Assembly (NCBI RefSeq): GCF_002504165.1
Contig: NZ_CP021404.1
Span: forward strand, 2,852,001 to 2,916,000
Length of the DNA: 64,000 bases
From: Pacificitalea manganoxidans
GTDB taxonomy: Bacteria; Pseudomonadota; Alphaproteobacteria; Rhodobacterales; Rhodobacteraceae
Direction: 5' to 3'
Each line of letters opens with the position of its first letter. Position 1 is the first letter of the stretch. Made by a program: the position numbers and the translations under genes. This document shows, piece after piece, positions 38,495-46,922 of the stretch. The notes beneath the pieces are model-generated. The model saw only the letters and a program-made list of their open reading frames with translations, had not been told where the DNA came from and did not search any database.

Positions 38495-39137
38495 CGTCGC
38501 CCCGCACGGCAAGCCGGAGCGAGGGTTCATCCCCTGCCTTCAATGCCGCGACGATAAGCTGATGGTGATAGGGCGTCGTCGTGCGGTTCAGCCGCCCGTA
38601 AAGCGCCCGCATCGTCGGCCCCAATTGCAGCCACACGGTTTCCGCCATGGCCAGCATGGCGGGGGCCTGCGCCCGCAGATAAAGTGTCCGGTGAAATTCC
38701 AGGTTGCTGCGAATGTAGCCCACCGCATCATGGCGCTGGATTGCTTCGGCGATACTGCCGTTGATGGTCTGCAACCGATCAATCAGCGCCATATGGGCAC
38801 GGGGCAGCGCGCGGGAACTGAGTTCTGGCTCCAATAGCGCACGCAGGGCGGCCAACTCCTCCAACCGGTCCTGCGACAGCTCGGGGGTGGAGACCCGCCC
38901 GGAACTCGACAACATCAGCGCGCCCTCGGCCACCAGCCGCCGCACCGATTCGCGCGCAGGCGTCATGGACACGCCGTAATCCCGACCGATGCCACGCAGG
39001 GTCAGCGAGGCACCGGGCATGATCTCTCCGTGCATGATGCGCGTGCGCAAGGCCCGGTAGACCCGGTCATGGGCGGAGCCGGGCGCGGGAACGGGCGTGC
39101 CTGCCGCAGGCTCGGAGGGGCGTTGGTTCAACAGCAT
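38463..39137 (-). CDS. GntR-family (FadR/FCD) transcriptional regulator
   Basis: 224-residue regulator: winged HTH at the N-terminus (RVYRALRTRIMHGEIMPG, then GVSMTPARESVRRLVAEGALM) and a C-terminal FCD ligand-binding helical domain (from about 85) with metal-site-like Asp/His residues in the FHRTLYL helix. Such regulators commonly bind small carboxylates. The ATG at 39137 is preferred to the upstream start, which adds a poor basic region. Ligand and targets are unknown; it cannot be linked to the TGTGATCACA sites by sequence alone. Confidence 0.88.
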   Translation of the reverse strand: MLLNQRPSEPAAGTPVPAPGSAHDRVYRALRTRIMHGEIMPGASLTLRGIGRDYGVSMTPARESVRRLVAEGALMLSSSGRVSTPELSQDRLEELAALRALLEPELSSRALPRAHMALIDRLQTINGSIAEAIQRHDAVGYIRSNLEFHRTLYLRAQAPAMLAMAETVWLQLGPTMRALYGRLNRTTTPYHHQLIVAALKAGDEPSLRLAVRGDVTQGLKLLAA

Positions 39138-39190
39138 GGCGTCACTCTGTTCAGCGCCGGGGCGCAGGTCAATCTGCTTTGCAACCGCAC

Positions 39191-39994
39191 TCAGCGGGCC
39201 GCATGGTCGCCGGTATGCGCCGTGGTATCCGTGTCTACAGCCGCCGCAGCGTCTGCGGTGGTCCCGTCGAACCGATAGCGGTGCAGTTCCTCCCCATGAT
39301 CGCGCAGCCATTTGCGCGGCGTCGCGTAATCGGGGCAGGTTCGGGCCACCACGGCCCAGAATGCGGGCGCATGGTTCATTTCCTCCAGATGGGCCACCTC
39401 ATGCGCGGCGACATAATCCAGCACCGCAGGCGGCGCGAGGATCAGACGCCAGCTATACATGAGCGCGCCCTGCGACGAACAACTCCCCCAGCGGGACCGC
39501 GTGTCACGCAGTGTCAGCCGGGTGAAGGACAGGCCCAGCGCCGCCGCGTGATGATCGGATGCGCCGCGCAGCCGGTCGCGCGCCAGTTCCCGCAGGAAGG
39601 CGGCAATTGCGGACGGCCCCCCTGCACGCCCCGCAGGCAGCAGCAGTCGGTCAGGCTCAAGCCGCAAACGCCGGACCGGAGCACGTTCCAACACGCGCAT
39701 GCGCCCCTCGACCGGGATCTGCGCACCGGGCAGCGCCTCGACCGTGCAAGGGCGGTCGGTCAGGTGCTGACGGATCCATGCGGCCTTCTCGCGGGCGAAG
39801 TTCAGCGCCTCGCGCTTGGACCCGCGGCGCGGCAAGGTCAGCGTCACGCGACCGTCCAGCCGCGACACCCGCAACAAATACCGCCGCGCCGCGGCCGAGC
39901 GCCGCAAGCGGATCGTGATCGTCGGATCACCGGGCAATTCGATCTCGTCCACACCGTCCCCTGCATTCAAGGTGCCGTGCCCCCGTGCGGGCAT
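39191..39994 (-). CDS. YgjP-type metal-dependent hydrolase (M48-like)
   Basis: 267-residue protein of the YgjP/DUF45 family, putative zinc peptidase. The RSRWGSCSSQG segment (about 166-176) is the family signature, followed by HEVAHLEEMNH (HExxH at 198-202, third ligand His208). The N-terminus is a beta-rich part (MPARGHG). Substrate unknown. It is upstream of the GntR gene on the same strand, with about 50 bp between. Confidence 0.85.
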   Translation of the reverse strand: MPARGHGTLNAGDGVDEIELPGDPTITIRLRRSAAARRYLLRVSRLDGRVTLTLPRRGSKREALNFAREKAAWIRQHLTDRPCTVEALPGAQIPVEGRMRVLERAPVRRLRLEPDRLLLPAGRAGGPSAIAAFLRELARDRLRGASDHHAAALGLSFTRLTLRDTRSRWGSCSSQGALMYSWRLILAPPAVLDYVAAHEVAHLEEMNHAPAFWAVVARTCPDYATPRKWLRDHGEELHRYRFDGTTADAAAAVDTDTTAHTGDHAAR

Positions 39995-40118
39995 GTCTTT
40001 GCCCTTGCATCACACGGGCGACGCCCTTAGCTGCGATCCATCATAAAGGCTTTGACAGGTCCCGCGATACATGGCATCGCCCCGACTTTATCAAAGCGGA
40101 TCACGAGAAGGGAAACCC

Positions 40119-40451
40119 ATGCCCAAGGAAGAATGGGGCGTCAAGCGCGTTTGCCCGACGACCGGAAAACGGTTCTACGACCTGAATCGCGACCCGATCG
40201 TCAGCCCCTATACCGGTGAGGTCGTCACGATCGACACCGGCAACGCCAAATCGCGCGCGTCCGTCAGCAAGGCCGAGAAGGCCAAAGTCAGCAAAGAGAA
40301 GGCGCATGTCGATGACGACGCCGATGTGCTGGACGATGATGACGACGATACCGATGTCGATCTGGGCGATGATGTCCTCGAAGACGACGACGACGATGAT
40401 GTGTCGCTGGACGACATCGCAGACGTTGCCTCGGACGACGACGACAGCTGA
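40119..40451 (+). CDS. FYDLN-acid family protein
   Basis: 110-residue protein beginning MPKEEWGVKRVCPTTGKRFYDLNRDPIV, containing the FYDLN motif after a Cys-x-x-T-G-K zinc-finger-like turn. A Lys/Glu middle follows and then a very acidic tail with long Asp runs. This is the TIGR02300 type, function unknown, found widely in alphaproteobacteria. The start MPKEEW has AAGGGAAA upstream. It immediately precedes the tRNA-Ala gene. Confidence 0.9.
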   Translation: MPKEEWGVKRVCPTTGKRFYDLNRDPIVSPYTGEVVTIDTGNAKSRASVSKAEKAKVSKEKAHVDDDADVLDDDDDDTDVDLGDDVLEDDDDDDVSLDDIADVASDDDDS

Positions 40452-40587
40452 GTGAACGGCGCGGCCCGGATGCGGCCGCGCATACCGCCGTCAGGCGCGG
40501 GCACGCCCCGGGCCGGACGATTTACCCCGCCATCTGGCGCGTGATGACCGGGGTCGTAAAAAGGTGGTCTGGGAGTGAAATTTTCAC

Positions 40588-40615
40588 TTGCGCTCCCCCC
40601 CGCCGGACCCTAGAA
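40588..40615 (+). promoter_or_regulatory. putative tRNA-Ala promoter
   Basis: TTGCGC (40588-40593) and CTAGAA (40610-40615) with a 16-bp spacer, 12 bp before the tRNA 5' end. GTGAAATTTTCAC, a near palindrome, lies just upstream (40575-40587). Confidence 0.45.
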
Positions 40616-40627
40616 CCCGCGCCTACA

Positions 40628-40703
<76 letters not shown>

Positions 40704-40817
40704 TTTTCTCCTATATGTCAGCGTTATTTTGCGACCCGATCGCTTTCCGCATTGCATCTCGCCTGAACGCGATGGAGGCGCCTTTGCGCTGTTGTTCGCG
40801 GTCTGTCGGTCCCAGCC

Positions 40818-40846
40818 AAAAAAAAGCCCCCCGATAAACGGGGGGC
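40818..40846 (-). terminator. strong terminator of the minus-strand small gene
   Basis: GCCCCCCG (40826-40833), loop ATAAA, CGGGGGGC (40839-40846); on the minus strand followed by T8. It supports the reality of the gene at 40898-41221. Confidence 0.9.
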
Positions 40847-40897
40847 AAGGGTCAGCAGTGACAGATAGTACTCGTCATCGATAACAAGACGTACTCG

Positions 40898-41221
40898 TCA
40901 AACAGCCCTCCTTTGCTGTTGGCGGGATTGCTCGGTGGCTGCGCTGCGCCATGCCGCCAGGCAGAGCGCGCTATGGATCAGCGCAAGCCGAAGCTGACCC
41001 GTCTTGCGACGGGCAGCGGGGACGTTGGTGTACACCTTCGTCGTTGAGGTCAGACCGTTCGGTCCGAGATGCGACACCTCCACCACGGCTTCCACACGAT
41101 TGAAGGAGCGCTCCCTCCGGACCTGCGAAAACTGGGCTTCGGTGACAAATACAGGCGTCCCGCGAACATTGAACGTCATGCCACAGGGTGCATGTGGGGT
41201 AGTGGATACCAACTGCAACAT
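40898..41221 (-). CDS. small hypothetical protein divergent from a GntR gene
   Basis: 107-residue basic protein: TPVFVTEAQFSQVRRERSF, then EAVVEVSHLGPNGLTSTTKV (beta-like) and a C-terminal Ala/Gln/Arg-rich helix. No family recognised. The start at 41221 is chosen for the AGAGGA upstream; ATGs at 41266 and 41179 are alternatives. The first of these would place a GTATAC palindrome inside the gene. A strong terminator follows, and it is divergent from the GntR gene, which may control it. Confidence 0.55.
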   Translation of the reverse strand: MLQLVSTTPHAPCGMTFNVRGTPVFVTEAQFSQVRRERSFNRVEAVVEVSHLGPNGLTSTTKVYTNVPAARRKTGQLRLALIHSALCLAAWRSAATEQSRQQQRRAV

Positions 41222-41253
41222 GGTGAACAAGTCCTCTAGTGTGCCTGTACTGC

Positions 41254-41261
41254 TGTATACA
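41254..41261. promoter_or_regulatory. TGTATACA palindrome in the divergent GntR promoter region
   Basis: Perfect 8-bp palindrome 33 bp upstream of the minus-strand small gene. A related GGTATACA lies at 41408-41415 just before the GntR gene. GTATAC cores are common in GntR-family operators, so autoregulation is plausible. Confidence 0.45.
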
Positions 41262-41407
41262 AGCATTCACATTGGGGCAAGAATGTGGCAAAAGCATGTC
41301 AAAAAGGAGCATACGGTTAACGACGCAGCGTCACTTTGTTAAGGAAACGCGCGATTTGTCAGTTTTCGCTGGTTCACGATCAAGTATCTCGACTAAAGCA
41401 GCACCGC

Positions 41408-41415
41408 GGTATACA
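41408..41415. promoter_or_regulatory. GGTATACA half of the putative GntR operator pair
   Basis: GTATAC core, 30 bp before the GntR start. Paired with 41254-41261 across the divergent region. Confidence 0.4.
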
Positions 41416-41444
41416 TGTTCACCGGGGCGCATGGGAGATGCACA

Positions 41445-42077
41445 ATGCCGAGTGGAGACTATAGTCAGCAGGAAATGCTCGACGCGTTAAGGCTGCGAAT
41501 TTGCCTGACACCGCCGACCAAAAGCTTCGTGCTGCATGAGAATGAATTGGCCCGCGAATTCGGGCATTCGAGAACTCCGGTCCGGCAGGCGCTGCAACGC
41601 CTTGCCCGGGAGCACCTCGTTGAAATCAAGCCAGGCGTGGGAACGCGCGTGGTGCAATTGCAGCCAAGTGATCGCGAGGAATGTTTCCTCGTCTTCAAAG
41701 ACTTCGCTCAGGTCGCAGCACGTCATTGCGACGGCATGAGCCTGTCGAGCGACAGCTTCCTTGAACTGTCCAGCGTCCACGGCATCCTCAGCATGAAGAC
41801 CGAGCGCACGCTTGATCTATACGCCAAGCTGTCGAGCCGGGTCACCCGCGCGATTTGCAGCGTCATCAATGACGACATCGTCTGGGATGCTGTCATCGCG
41901 GCCTATTGGCGGCTGCTGCGCTGGCGGCTCGACTCGGTCCGTCACGAGCCGGAACTGCATTGGCAGAACTTCGAAAGCAGCGTGAATCGACTGATCGAAG
42001 CCGCGTCCGAAGGTGGCGCCTCTGCTGTCTGGCAAACGGCGGCGGGTATCAGCAAGAAATACGCGACCACCGCCTGA
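41445..42077 (+). CDS. GntR-family transcriptional regulator
   Basis: 210-residue regulator. Winged HTH: FVLHENELAREFGHSRTPVRQALQRLAREHLVEI (about 26-60) with the typical SRTPVRQAL recognition helix. The C-terminal part is helical and FCD-like but less clear than in the other regulator of this window (38463). Start MPSGDYSQQ at 41445 follows GGGAGA. Codon use and AT content in the upstream region differ from neighbours, possibly a recent arrival. Confidence 0.82.
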   Translation: MPSGDYSQQEMLDALRLRICLTPPTKSFVLHENELAREFGHSRTPVRQALQRLAREHLVEIKPGVGTRVVQLQPSDREECFLVFKDFAQVAARHCDGMSLSSDSFLELSSVHGILSMKTERTLDLYAKLSSRVTRAICSVINDDIVWDAVIAAYWRLLRWRLDSVRHEPELHWQNFESSVNRLIEAASEGGASAVWQTAAGISKKYATTA

Positions 42078-42090
42078 GACGCTCCCTGCC

Positions 42091-42127
42091 CCCGGTCGCC
42101 CTCCCCGAAAAGGGGTGCCAGACCGGG
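42091..42127. terminator. possible bidirectional terminator hairpin
   Basis: CCCGGTC (42091-42097) and GACCGGG (42121-42127) enclose an inner CTCCCC/GGGG stem between two convergent genes. No long T-run, so termination is uncertain. Confidence 0.4.
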
Positions 42128-42181
42128 TGGCGCGGGCGTGCGTGTGATCTGCTGCCCTACCAGAAAACTCGGACCCTCAGG

Positions 42182-44011
42182 TCACCGCTCGGTCAGCTTC
42201 AACTCGATCCGGCGGTTCTGGGCACGGGCGGATTCGGTATTGGCGGGGTTTACCGGCTGGTATTCCCCGAACCCGTTGGCCGACAGCCGCTGAGGCGGGA
42301 TGCCTTCGACATCGCTCATATAGCGCACGACGGAAAGCGCGCGGGCTTGGCTCAACTCCCAGTTATCCGCGAACTCCCCCTGCCCTGACAGCGGCACGTT
42401 GTCAGTGTGGCCATCGACGCGGATGATCCAGTCGATGCCTTCGGGGATCTCGCTTGCGATCGACAGCAGCAGGTCGGACACCTTCGCAATCTCAGCCCGC
42501 CCTGCGGCGGTCAGGTCAGCTTGGCCCTGCGGAAACAGCACCTCGGAGGAGAATACGAACCGGTCGCCGACGATCCGCACACCTTCCTGATTGCCCAGCA
42601 GATCGCGCAGACGACCAAAGAATTCGGAGCGGTAGTTTTCAAGGTTGCGGGCCTCTTCCTCCAACCGGCGCCGCTCGGCCTCCTCCAGCGCGGCGCGGCG
42701 GCGCTGCTCGGCGGCGGCACGGGCCAGTGCGGCGTTCAGCTGCGAGCCAAGGCTTTCAATCTGCACCTGCGCGGCCTGATCCTCGGACGCGGCGATATCC
42801 AGCGTATCCTGAAGCGCCTGCAATTGTCCGCGCAATGCGGCAACCTGTTCGTTCAGCAAGGCCAGCTTGCGCTCGGCCTCGGCGGAGCGGCTTTCGGCGC
42901 GGCCAAGTTCGGCATTCGCCACAGCAAGCAAGGCCGCGCGTTCCTCGGCCTCCGACAGGCGCTGCTCGGCGGTCAGTTCGGCATCGGCGCGCGCAGCGAC
43001 AGCGGCGGCAAGCTTCTCGCGGACCTCCGCCACATCGCCGATTTCGGTGCGCAGTGCATCGTTCTCGGCGGTCAGGCGGGCGATCTGATCCTGTAGCCCC
43101 TCCACTGTGCCCGCCACCTCCTGTGCGGCGTCACGGGCAGTAAGAGCGGCGGCAAGGCGCGCGTCGAGGTCTTCTTCCGCGCGGCGGGCGGCGGCGAGCA
43201 GGGTCAGCGTTTCTTCGGCATCGCGGCGTTGCTCTTCCAGCGCCAGCGTCATCGCGGTCAGTTCATCCTCGGCCCCGGCAAGCCGTTCACGCAGCGCCTG
43301 AGCAGCGGCGGTTTCGGCCAGTTTGGCGCGTTCTTCGGCGGACAGTTCCTCGGCCAGCCGGGCTTGCTCGGCCTCGGCTTCGGTCAACTGGGCCTCTTGC
43401 TCGGCGTTGCGGGCGCGCAGATCGGCCACCAGCGCATCCAACGCCTCGCGACGGGCGGCGGCAAGGCGGGCGGTTTCCTCGGCTCCGTCCACCTCGGACC
43501 GGGCGGCGGCCAGCGCGGTGTCGAGCGCATCGCGCGCCGCTTCGCTATCGGCCAGATCAGCGGCCAAGGCATCGCCCTGCGCGCGGGCCTCGTCCCGCTG
43601 GGCGAGAAGGCTGGCAACACGATCCTCGAAACTGGCAATGCGGTCCTGCGCGGCGCCAAGGGTCTCCTCCGCCTCGGTCAGCTGACCGGTGAGCGACGCG
43701 ATCAGACGATCCTGCGCCCGGGCGCGTTCGCTTGCTTCGGCCAAGGCCTGCTCGCGCGCGTCCGCCGTGGTTTCCAATGCCGCCGCGCGCTGGCGCTCCA
43801 GCCCCAGCGCATCGGCCAGCGCGGAGACCTCTCCCGACAGCTCGTCCAGTTCGGTTTCCTGCCCTGAAATCGTCTCGCGCAGCATGAACTGCATGATCAT
43901 GAAGATCGTGAGGACGAACATCAGCACCAGCAGCAACGCTGTCATGGCGTCGACGAAGCCGGGCCAGATCGACCCGGACATCCGGTTCATACCACGGCGC
44001 GTCAAAGCCAT
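42182..44011 (-). CDS. MotB/OmpA-like membrane protein with long coiled coil
   Basis: 609-residue protein. The N-terminus GSIWPGFVDAMTALLLVLMFVL (TM about 21-43) has the MotB/ExbD-type aspartate (Asp21) that binds the driving ion. Residues 45-440 are an almost continuous Ala/Glu/Arg coiled coil. The C-terminal OmpA domain (about 470-609) has the peptidoglycan-binding pattern HTDNVP (535-540) and NWELSQARA. Together with the upstream MotA/ExbB-like gene it should form an ion-driven stator anchored to the cell wall. The pair resembles ZorA/ZorB, but no ZorC/D/E is adjacent. Confidence 0.85.
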   Translation of the reverse strand: MALTRRGMNRMSGSIWPGFVDAMTALLLVLMFVLTIFMIMQFMLRETISGQETELDELSGEVSALADALGLERQRAAALETTADAREQALAEASERARAQDRLIASLTGQLTEAEETLGAAQDRIASFEDRVASLLAQRDEARAQGDALAADLADSEAARDALDTALAAARSEVDGAEETARLAAARREALDALVADLRARNAEQEAQLTEAEAEQARLAEELSAEERAKLAETAAAQALRERLAGAEDELTAMTLALEEQRRDAEETLTLLAAARRAEEDLDARLAAALTARDAAQEVAGTVEGLQDQIARLTAENDALRTEIGDVAEVREKLAAAVAARADAELTAEQRLSEAEERAALLAVANAELGRAESRSAEAERKLALLNEQVAALRGQLQALQDTLDIAASEDQAAQVQIESLGSQLNAALARAAAEQRRRAALEEAERRRLEEEARNLENYRSEFFGRLRDLLGNQEGVRIVGDRFVFSSEVLFPQGQADLTAAGRAEIAKVSDLLLSIASEIPEGIDWIIRVDGHTDNVPLSGQGEFADNWELSQARALSVVRYMSDVEGIPPQRLSANGFGEYQPVNPANTESARAQNRRIELKLTER

Positions 44012-44015
44012 GCGA

Positions 44016-45215
44016 TCAGCTCCTCCGCTCGCCGCTGACGGTCACTTCGCGCGGGCGCAAGCGGCGCATTTCACGGGTCAGGGCATGCAGGTCGGTGCGC
44101 AACTCGGCCACGCTTTCTTGCCGCCCGGCGGCCATTTCCTCGAAGATGCGCAGCAATTGCACATCGATCGAGCGCAGACGCATGCGGCTTTCGGCATCGC
44201 CTGCTTCGCTGCCTTCCAGTTCGCGGTTCTCGAAAAACTCCAGCAGCCGCTCCTGCCCCTCGGCCAGCCGGTCAAGCGCGCGGGTCTGAGCGGCATCTGG
44301 GGTTTCCAGCCTTTGGGTCAGGCCCATGACCGCATCCGCGACGGTGCTCAGCTTCTCCTCGACCAGCGCGCGGTTCACGTCGGCCTCGGTGAACATCTGC
44401 CGCATCGCTTCCATCTGATCGGACATATGGTCAAGGATTGCGGCAACCGCGCCCTGCTCCCCGCCGCCTTCGGCATCGGAAAAGCCCACGCGCGTGATGC
44501 TCGACAGCCATTCCTCCAGCTCGCGATAAAACCGGTTCTGGCCGTGGCTCGCGAATAGCTCCAGCAGCCCGACCACAAGCGACCCGGCCAACCCCAAGAG
44601 CGAGGAGCCAAACGCCGTGCCCATACCGCCCAACTGCGCCTCAAGCCCGGTCATCAACCGCGAGAACACATCGACTGTCGCTTCGCCTTCCTGCGGGGCG
44701 AGGGAGCGGATGGTTTCGACCACCGCCGGGACGGTCGTAGCCAGCCCATAGAACGTGCCCAAAAGCCCAAGGAAAATCAGCAGGTTCACGAGGTAGCGCG
44801 TAATGTCGCGCGCCTCTTCGATCCGGGTGGCGACGGATTCGAGGATGGAACGTGAGGAGCTTGCCGCCATCTGCATCCGCGCGCCGCGCGACCGCAACAG
44901 CGCGGCCAGGGGGGCCAGCAGGCGCGGCGGGCGTCCGGCATGGGCCGTATCGGCGCTGACGAACACGTTGATCCAGCGCGCCGAACTCCACAGCTGCCAG
45001 ACCTGCCAAAAACAGGCGAGGATGCCGATCAGGAACACGGTAAAGATCAGCCCGTTCAGAAACGGGTTCGACACCACCACCGCCATGACCCGCGGCAGGA
45101 TCAGCCAACCGCCCCCGGCGACGAGGGCGATCACCACCAGCATCACGGTGACCTGGCGTATCGGCAGTGAGAAATGCGGCTCGACCTCGGTACCGCTCAT
45201 GTCCTTGGGAGACAT
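44016..45215 (-). CDS. MotA/TolQ/ExbB-like stator protein
   Basis: 399-residue membrane protein. Helices at about 21-41, 53-73, 140-160 and 198-220; the last two contain LIFLGLLGTFYGLATTV and GGMGTAFGSSLLGLAGSLVVGL, the MotA/ExbB core motif. A long C-terminal cytoplasmic helical region (about 225-399) is charged and may be coiled coil. It lies 4 bp before the OmpA-like gene in one unit. The pair would use an ion gradient to move or rearrange something at the cell wall. MSPKDM at 45215 is taken as start. Confidence 0.85.
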   Translation of the reverse strand: MSPKDMSGTEVEPHFSLPIRQVTVMLVVIALVAGGGWLILPRVMAVVVSNPFLNGLIFTVFLIGILACFWQVWQLWSSARWINVFVSADTAHAGRPPRLLAPLAALLRSRGARMQMAASSSRSILESVATRIEEARDITRYLVNLLIFLGLLGTFYGLATTVPAVVETIRSLAPQEGEATVDVFSRLMTGLEAQLGGMGTAFGSSLLGLAGSLVVGLLELFASHGQNRFYRELEEWLSSITRVGFSDAEGGGEQGAVAAILDHMSDQMEAMRQMFTEADVNRALVEEKLSTVADAVMGLTQRLETPDAAQTRALDRLAEGQERLLEFFENRELEGSEAGDAESRMRLRSIDVQLLRIFEEMAAGRQESVAELRTDLHALTREMRRLRPREVTVSGERRS

Positions 45216-45272
45216 CTGGACCCCTTTTTTATTGCGCCCGACATTAGGAGCCACGAGCGGGGATGCCAAGAA

Positions 45273-45842
45273 TCATTCGGACGACGTGGCCCTGAGCGCA
45301 CACACTCTCGTGACCAGCCAGTCCAGATCGGCATCCGCGATGCCCAATTCGGTCAGATGGCTGGCGGTATTGATGAGATATTCGTCATTAGGTCCACGCC
45401 CGCCGGTGGCTGCCGCGATGATGCCTGCCTGTTCCTCCAGCCCCAGACCGCCGCAATACTGAACATGTTCGGGATCGATGACATAGGCCAGCGCGCGCAC
45501 CTGCCGCCCGTCAATCAGGCGCAAGGTCTGCACGGTTTCCAGATAGGCCGATGACACCAGCTCGCGGTCGCGCAGTTCCGCCAGCGTAGTGGCTTCGGTG
45601 CCCGGCGCGACACGGAACGCCACCCCCGTGCAGGCCGCGCCTGCCGCCTGATCGAGCGCCAGCACCAGACCCGGCGCCTCCGGCGTGCCGCGATGGTGGA
45701 TAGAGCGCATGCAGAACGCGCGGTGATACCCGGTCAGCCGCGCGACGCTTTGCTCGGCCACGTCAAAGCCCGGATTCCAGATCAGGCTGCCATAGCCGAA
45801 AACCCAGAGCGGATCGGGGATATCGCTGTCGTGAACGGTCAT
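45273..45842 (-). CDS. chaC: ChaC-family gamma-glutamylcyclotransferase
   Basis: Degrades glutathione to 5-oxoproline and Cys-Gly. The 189-residue protein has the family's substrate loop VFGYGSLIWNPGF (about 13-25) and AFCMRSIHHRGT. A candidate catalytic acid lies in RDRELVS (about 120). The single domain and length fit the bacterial ChaC. It may be in one unit with the stator genes, but the short gap (57 bp) does not prove it. Confidence 0.88.
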   Translation of the reverse strand: MTVHDSDIPDPLWVFGYGSLIWNPGFDVAEQSVARLTGYHRAFCMRSIHHRGTPEAPGLVLALDQAAGAACTGVAFRVAPGTEATTLAELRDRELVSSAYLETVQTLRLIDGRQVRALAYVIDPEHVQYCGGLGLEEQAGIIAAATGGRGPNDEYLINTASHLTELGIADADLDWLVTRVCALRATSSE

Positions 45843-45922
45843 GGGCTGGTCCTTCTGCTTACCCCCCTGTAAACGCAGGCGGGCGCCAGTAAAAGATCCG
45901 GCGCGTCTCCTGCGGAGGGAAC

Positions 45923-46915
45923 ATGCGCAAGCTTACCGTGCTCGTCATCGTGCTGGCCGCGTTGTGGTCTGGCTATTGGATCGTGGGCAAGACCGCGCTG
46001 CAGCGTGGACTGGCCCAGATCGAAGGCCGCGCGCAGGCGGGCCTCGACCTGTCATGGGCCGAGGCCGAGGTGCACGGCTATCCCAACCGGTTCGACACCA
46101 CGCTTGATGGCGTGCGGATCGCCGACAGCGCTGGTCGCTGGACATGGGAAGCGCCCTTTTTTCAGGTCATGGCGCTGAGCTACCGCCCGCATCACGTCAT
46201 CGCCGTCTGGCCCGAGACCCAGCGCCTGATCGTGCCCGGACAGGCGCTGACCCTGACGAGCGAGCGCATGCGCGGATCGGCGGTGTTCGAGCCGGAGACC
46301 GATCTGACGCTGAACCGCGCGCAATTGGTGGTAGAGGCGCCGCGCGTCACCTCCGATCTGGATTGGACCGTATCCGCCGACCGCGCCCTGCTGGCGGCGC
46401 GCCCCGCGATGGGTCAGGACGATGCCCGCATCCGCGATGTGGCGTTGGAAATCGACGCGTTGAGCCTACCCCCGCAGGTCACCGCGCTGCTGGGCGGGGC
46501 CGATCTGCCCCGCCGGGTCGAAACGCTGTCGGCGGACATGCAGATCACCTTCGATCAGCCGTGGACCCGGCACAGCCTTCAGGGGCCCACGCCGCAGGCG
46601 CAGCGGATTGCCCTGCGTGATGCCTCGCTTGAGTGGGGGGAGGTGGAAATCACCGGCACCGGCGATATCGAGATCCGCGACGATGGCCGCCCCGAAGGGG
46701 AATTGGACCTTTCCGCAAAGGGTTGGCGCAAGCTTCTGGATATCGCGACGCAAGCCGGGCTACTGCCTGCCGAACAGGCGCGCACCATCGCCAGCGCTGC
46801 GGGATTTTTCGCAGGCGGCAGCGAAACGCTGAGCCTGCCGTTGAGTTTCCGCGATGGGCGGATGTTCCTTGGCCCCGTGCCGCTTGGCCCCGCGCCCGTG
46901 TTGCGCGTGCAGTGA
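45923..46915 (+). CDS. DUF2125 domain-containing protein
   Basis: 330-residue envelope protein with one N-terminal transmembrane or signal segment (about 5-20). The DUF2125 start pattern WAEAEVHGYPNRFDTTLDGVRI (about 46-66) is clear, as is WTWEAPFFQVMALSYRP. The rest is beta-rich, consistent with an AsmA-like fold. Function not established. GGAGGGAAC precedes the ATG. Convergent with the extensin-like gene, ending 7 bp from its stop. Confidence 0.85.
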   Translation: MRKLTVLVIVLAALWSGYWIVGKTALQRGLAQIEGRAQAGLDLSWAEAEVHGYPNRFDTTLDGVRIADSAGRWTWEAPFFQVMALSYRPHHVIAVWPETQRLIVPGQALTLTSERMRGSAVFEPETDLTLNRAQLVVEAPRVTSDLDWTVSADRALLAARPAMGQDDARIRDVALEIDALSLPPQVTALLGGADLPRRVETLSADMQITFDQPWTRHSLQGPTPQAQRIALRDASLEWGEVEITGTGDIEIRDDGRPEGELDLSAKGWRKLLDIATQAGLLPAEQARTIASAAGFFAGGSETLSLPLSFRDGRMFLGPVPLGPAPVLRVQ

Positions 46916-46922
46916 GCCGGGA

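Noticed and set aside
40208-40504. Ser-rich antisense frame opposite the FYDLN protein
   Set aside because: The Asp repeats (GAC/GAT) read as Ser/Val in antisense; it is a shadow.
42182-45215. Zorya-type phage defence system
   Set aside because: The pair resembles ZorA/ZorB in architecture, but neighbours are chaC, a GntR gene and DUF2125. No helicase, ZorC or nuclease gene is adjacent, so no defence call is made.
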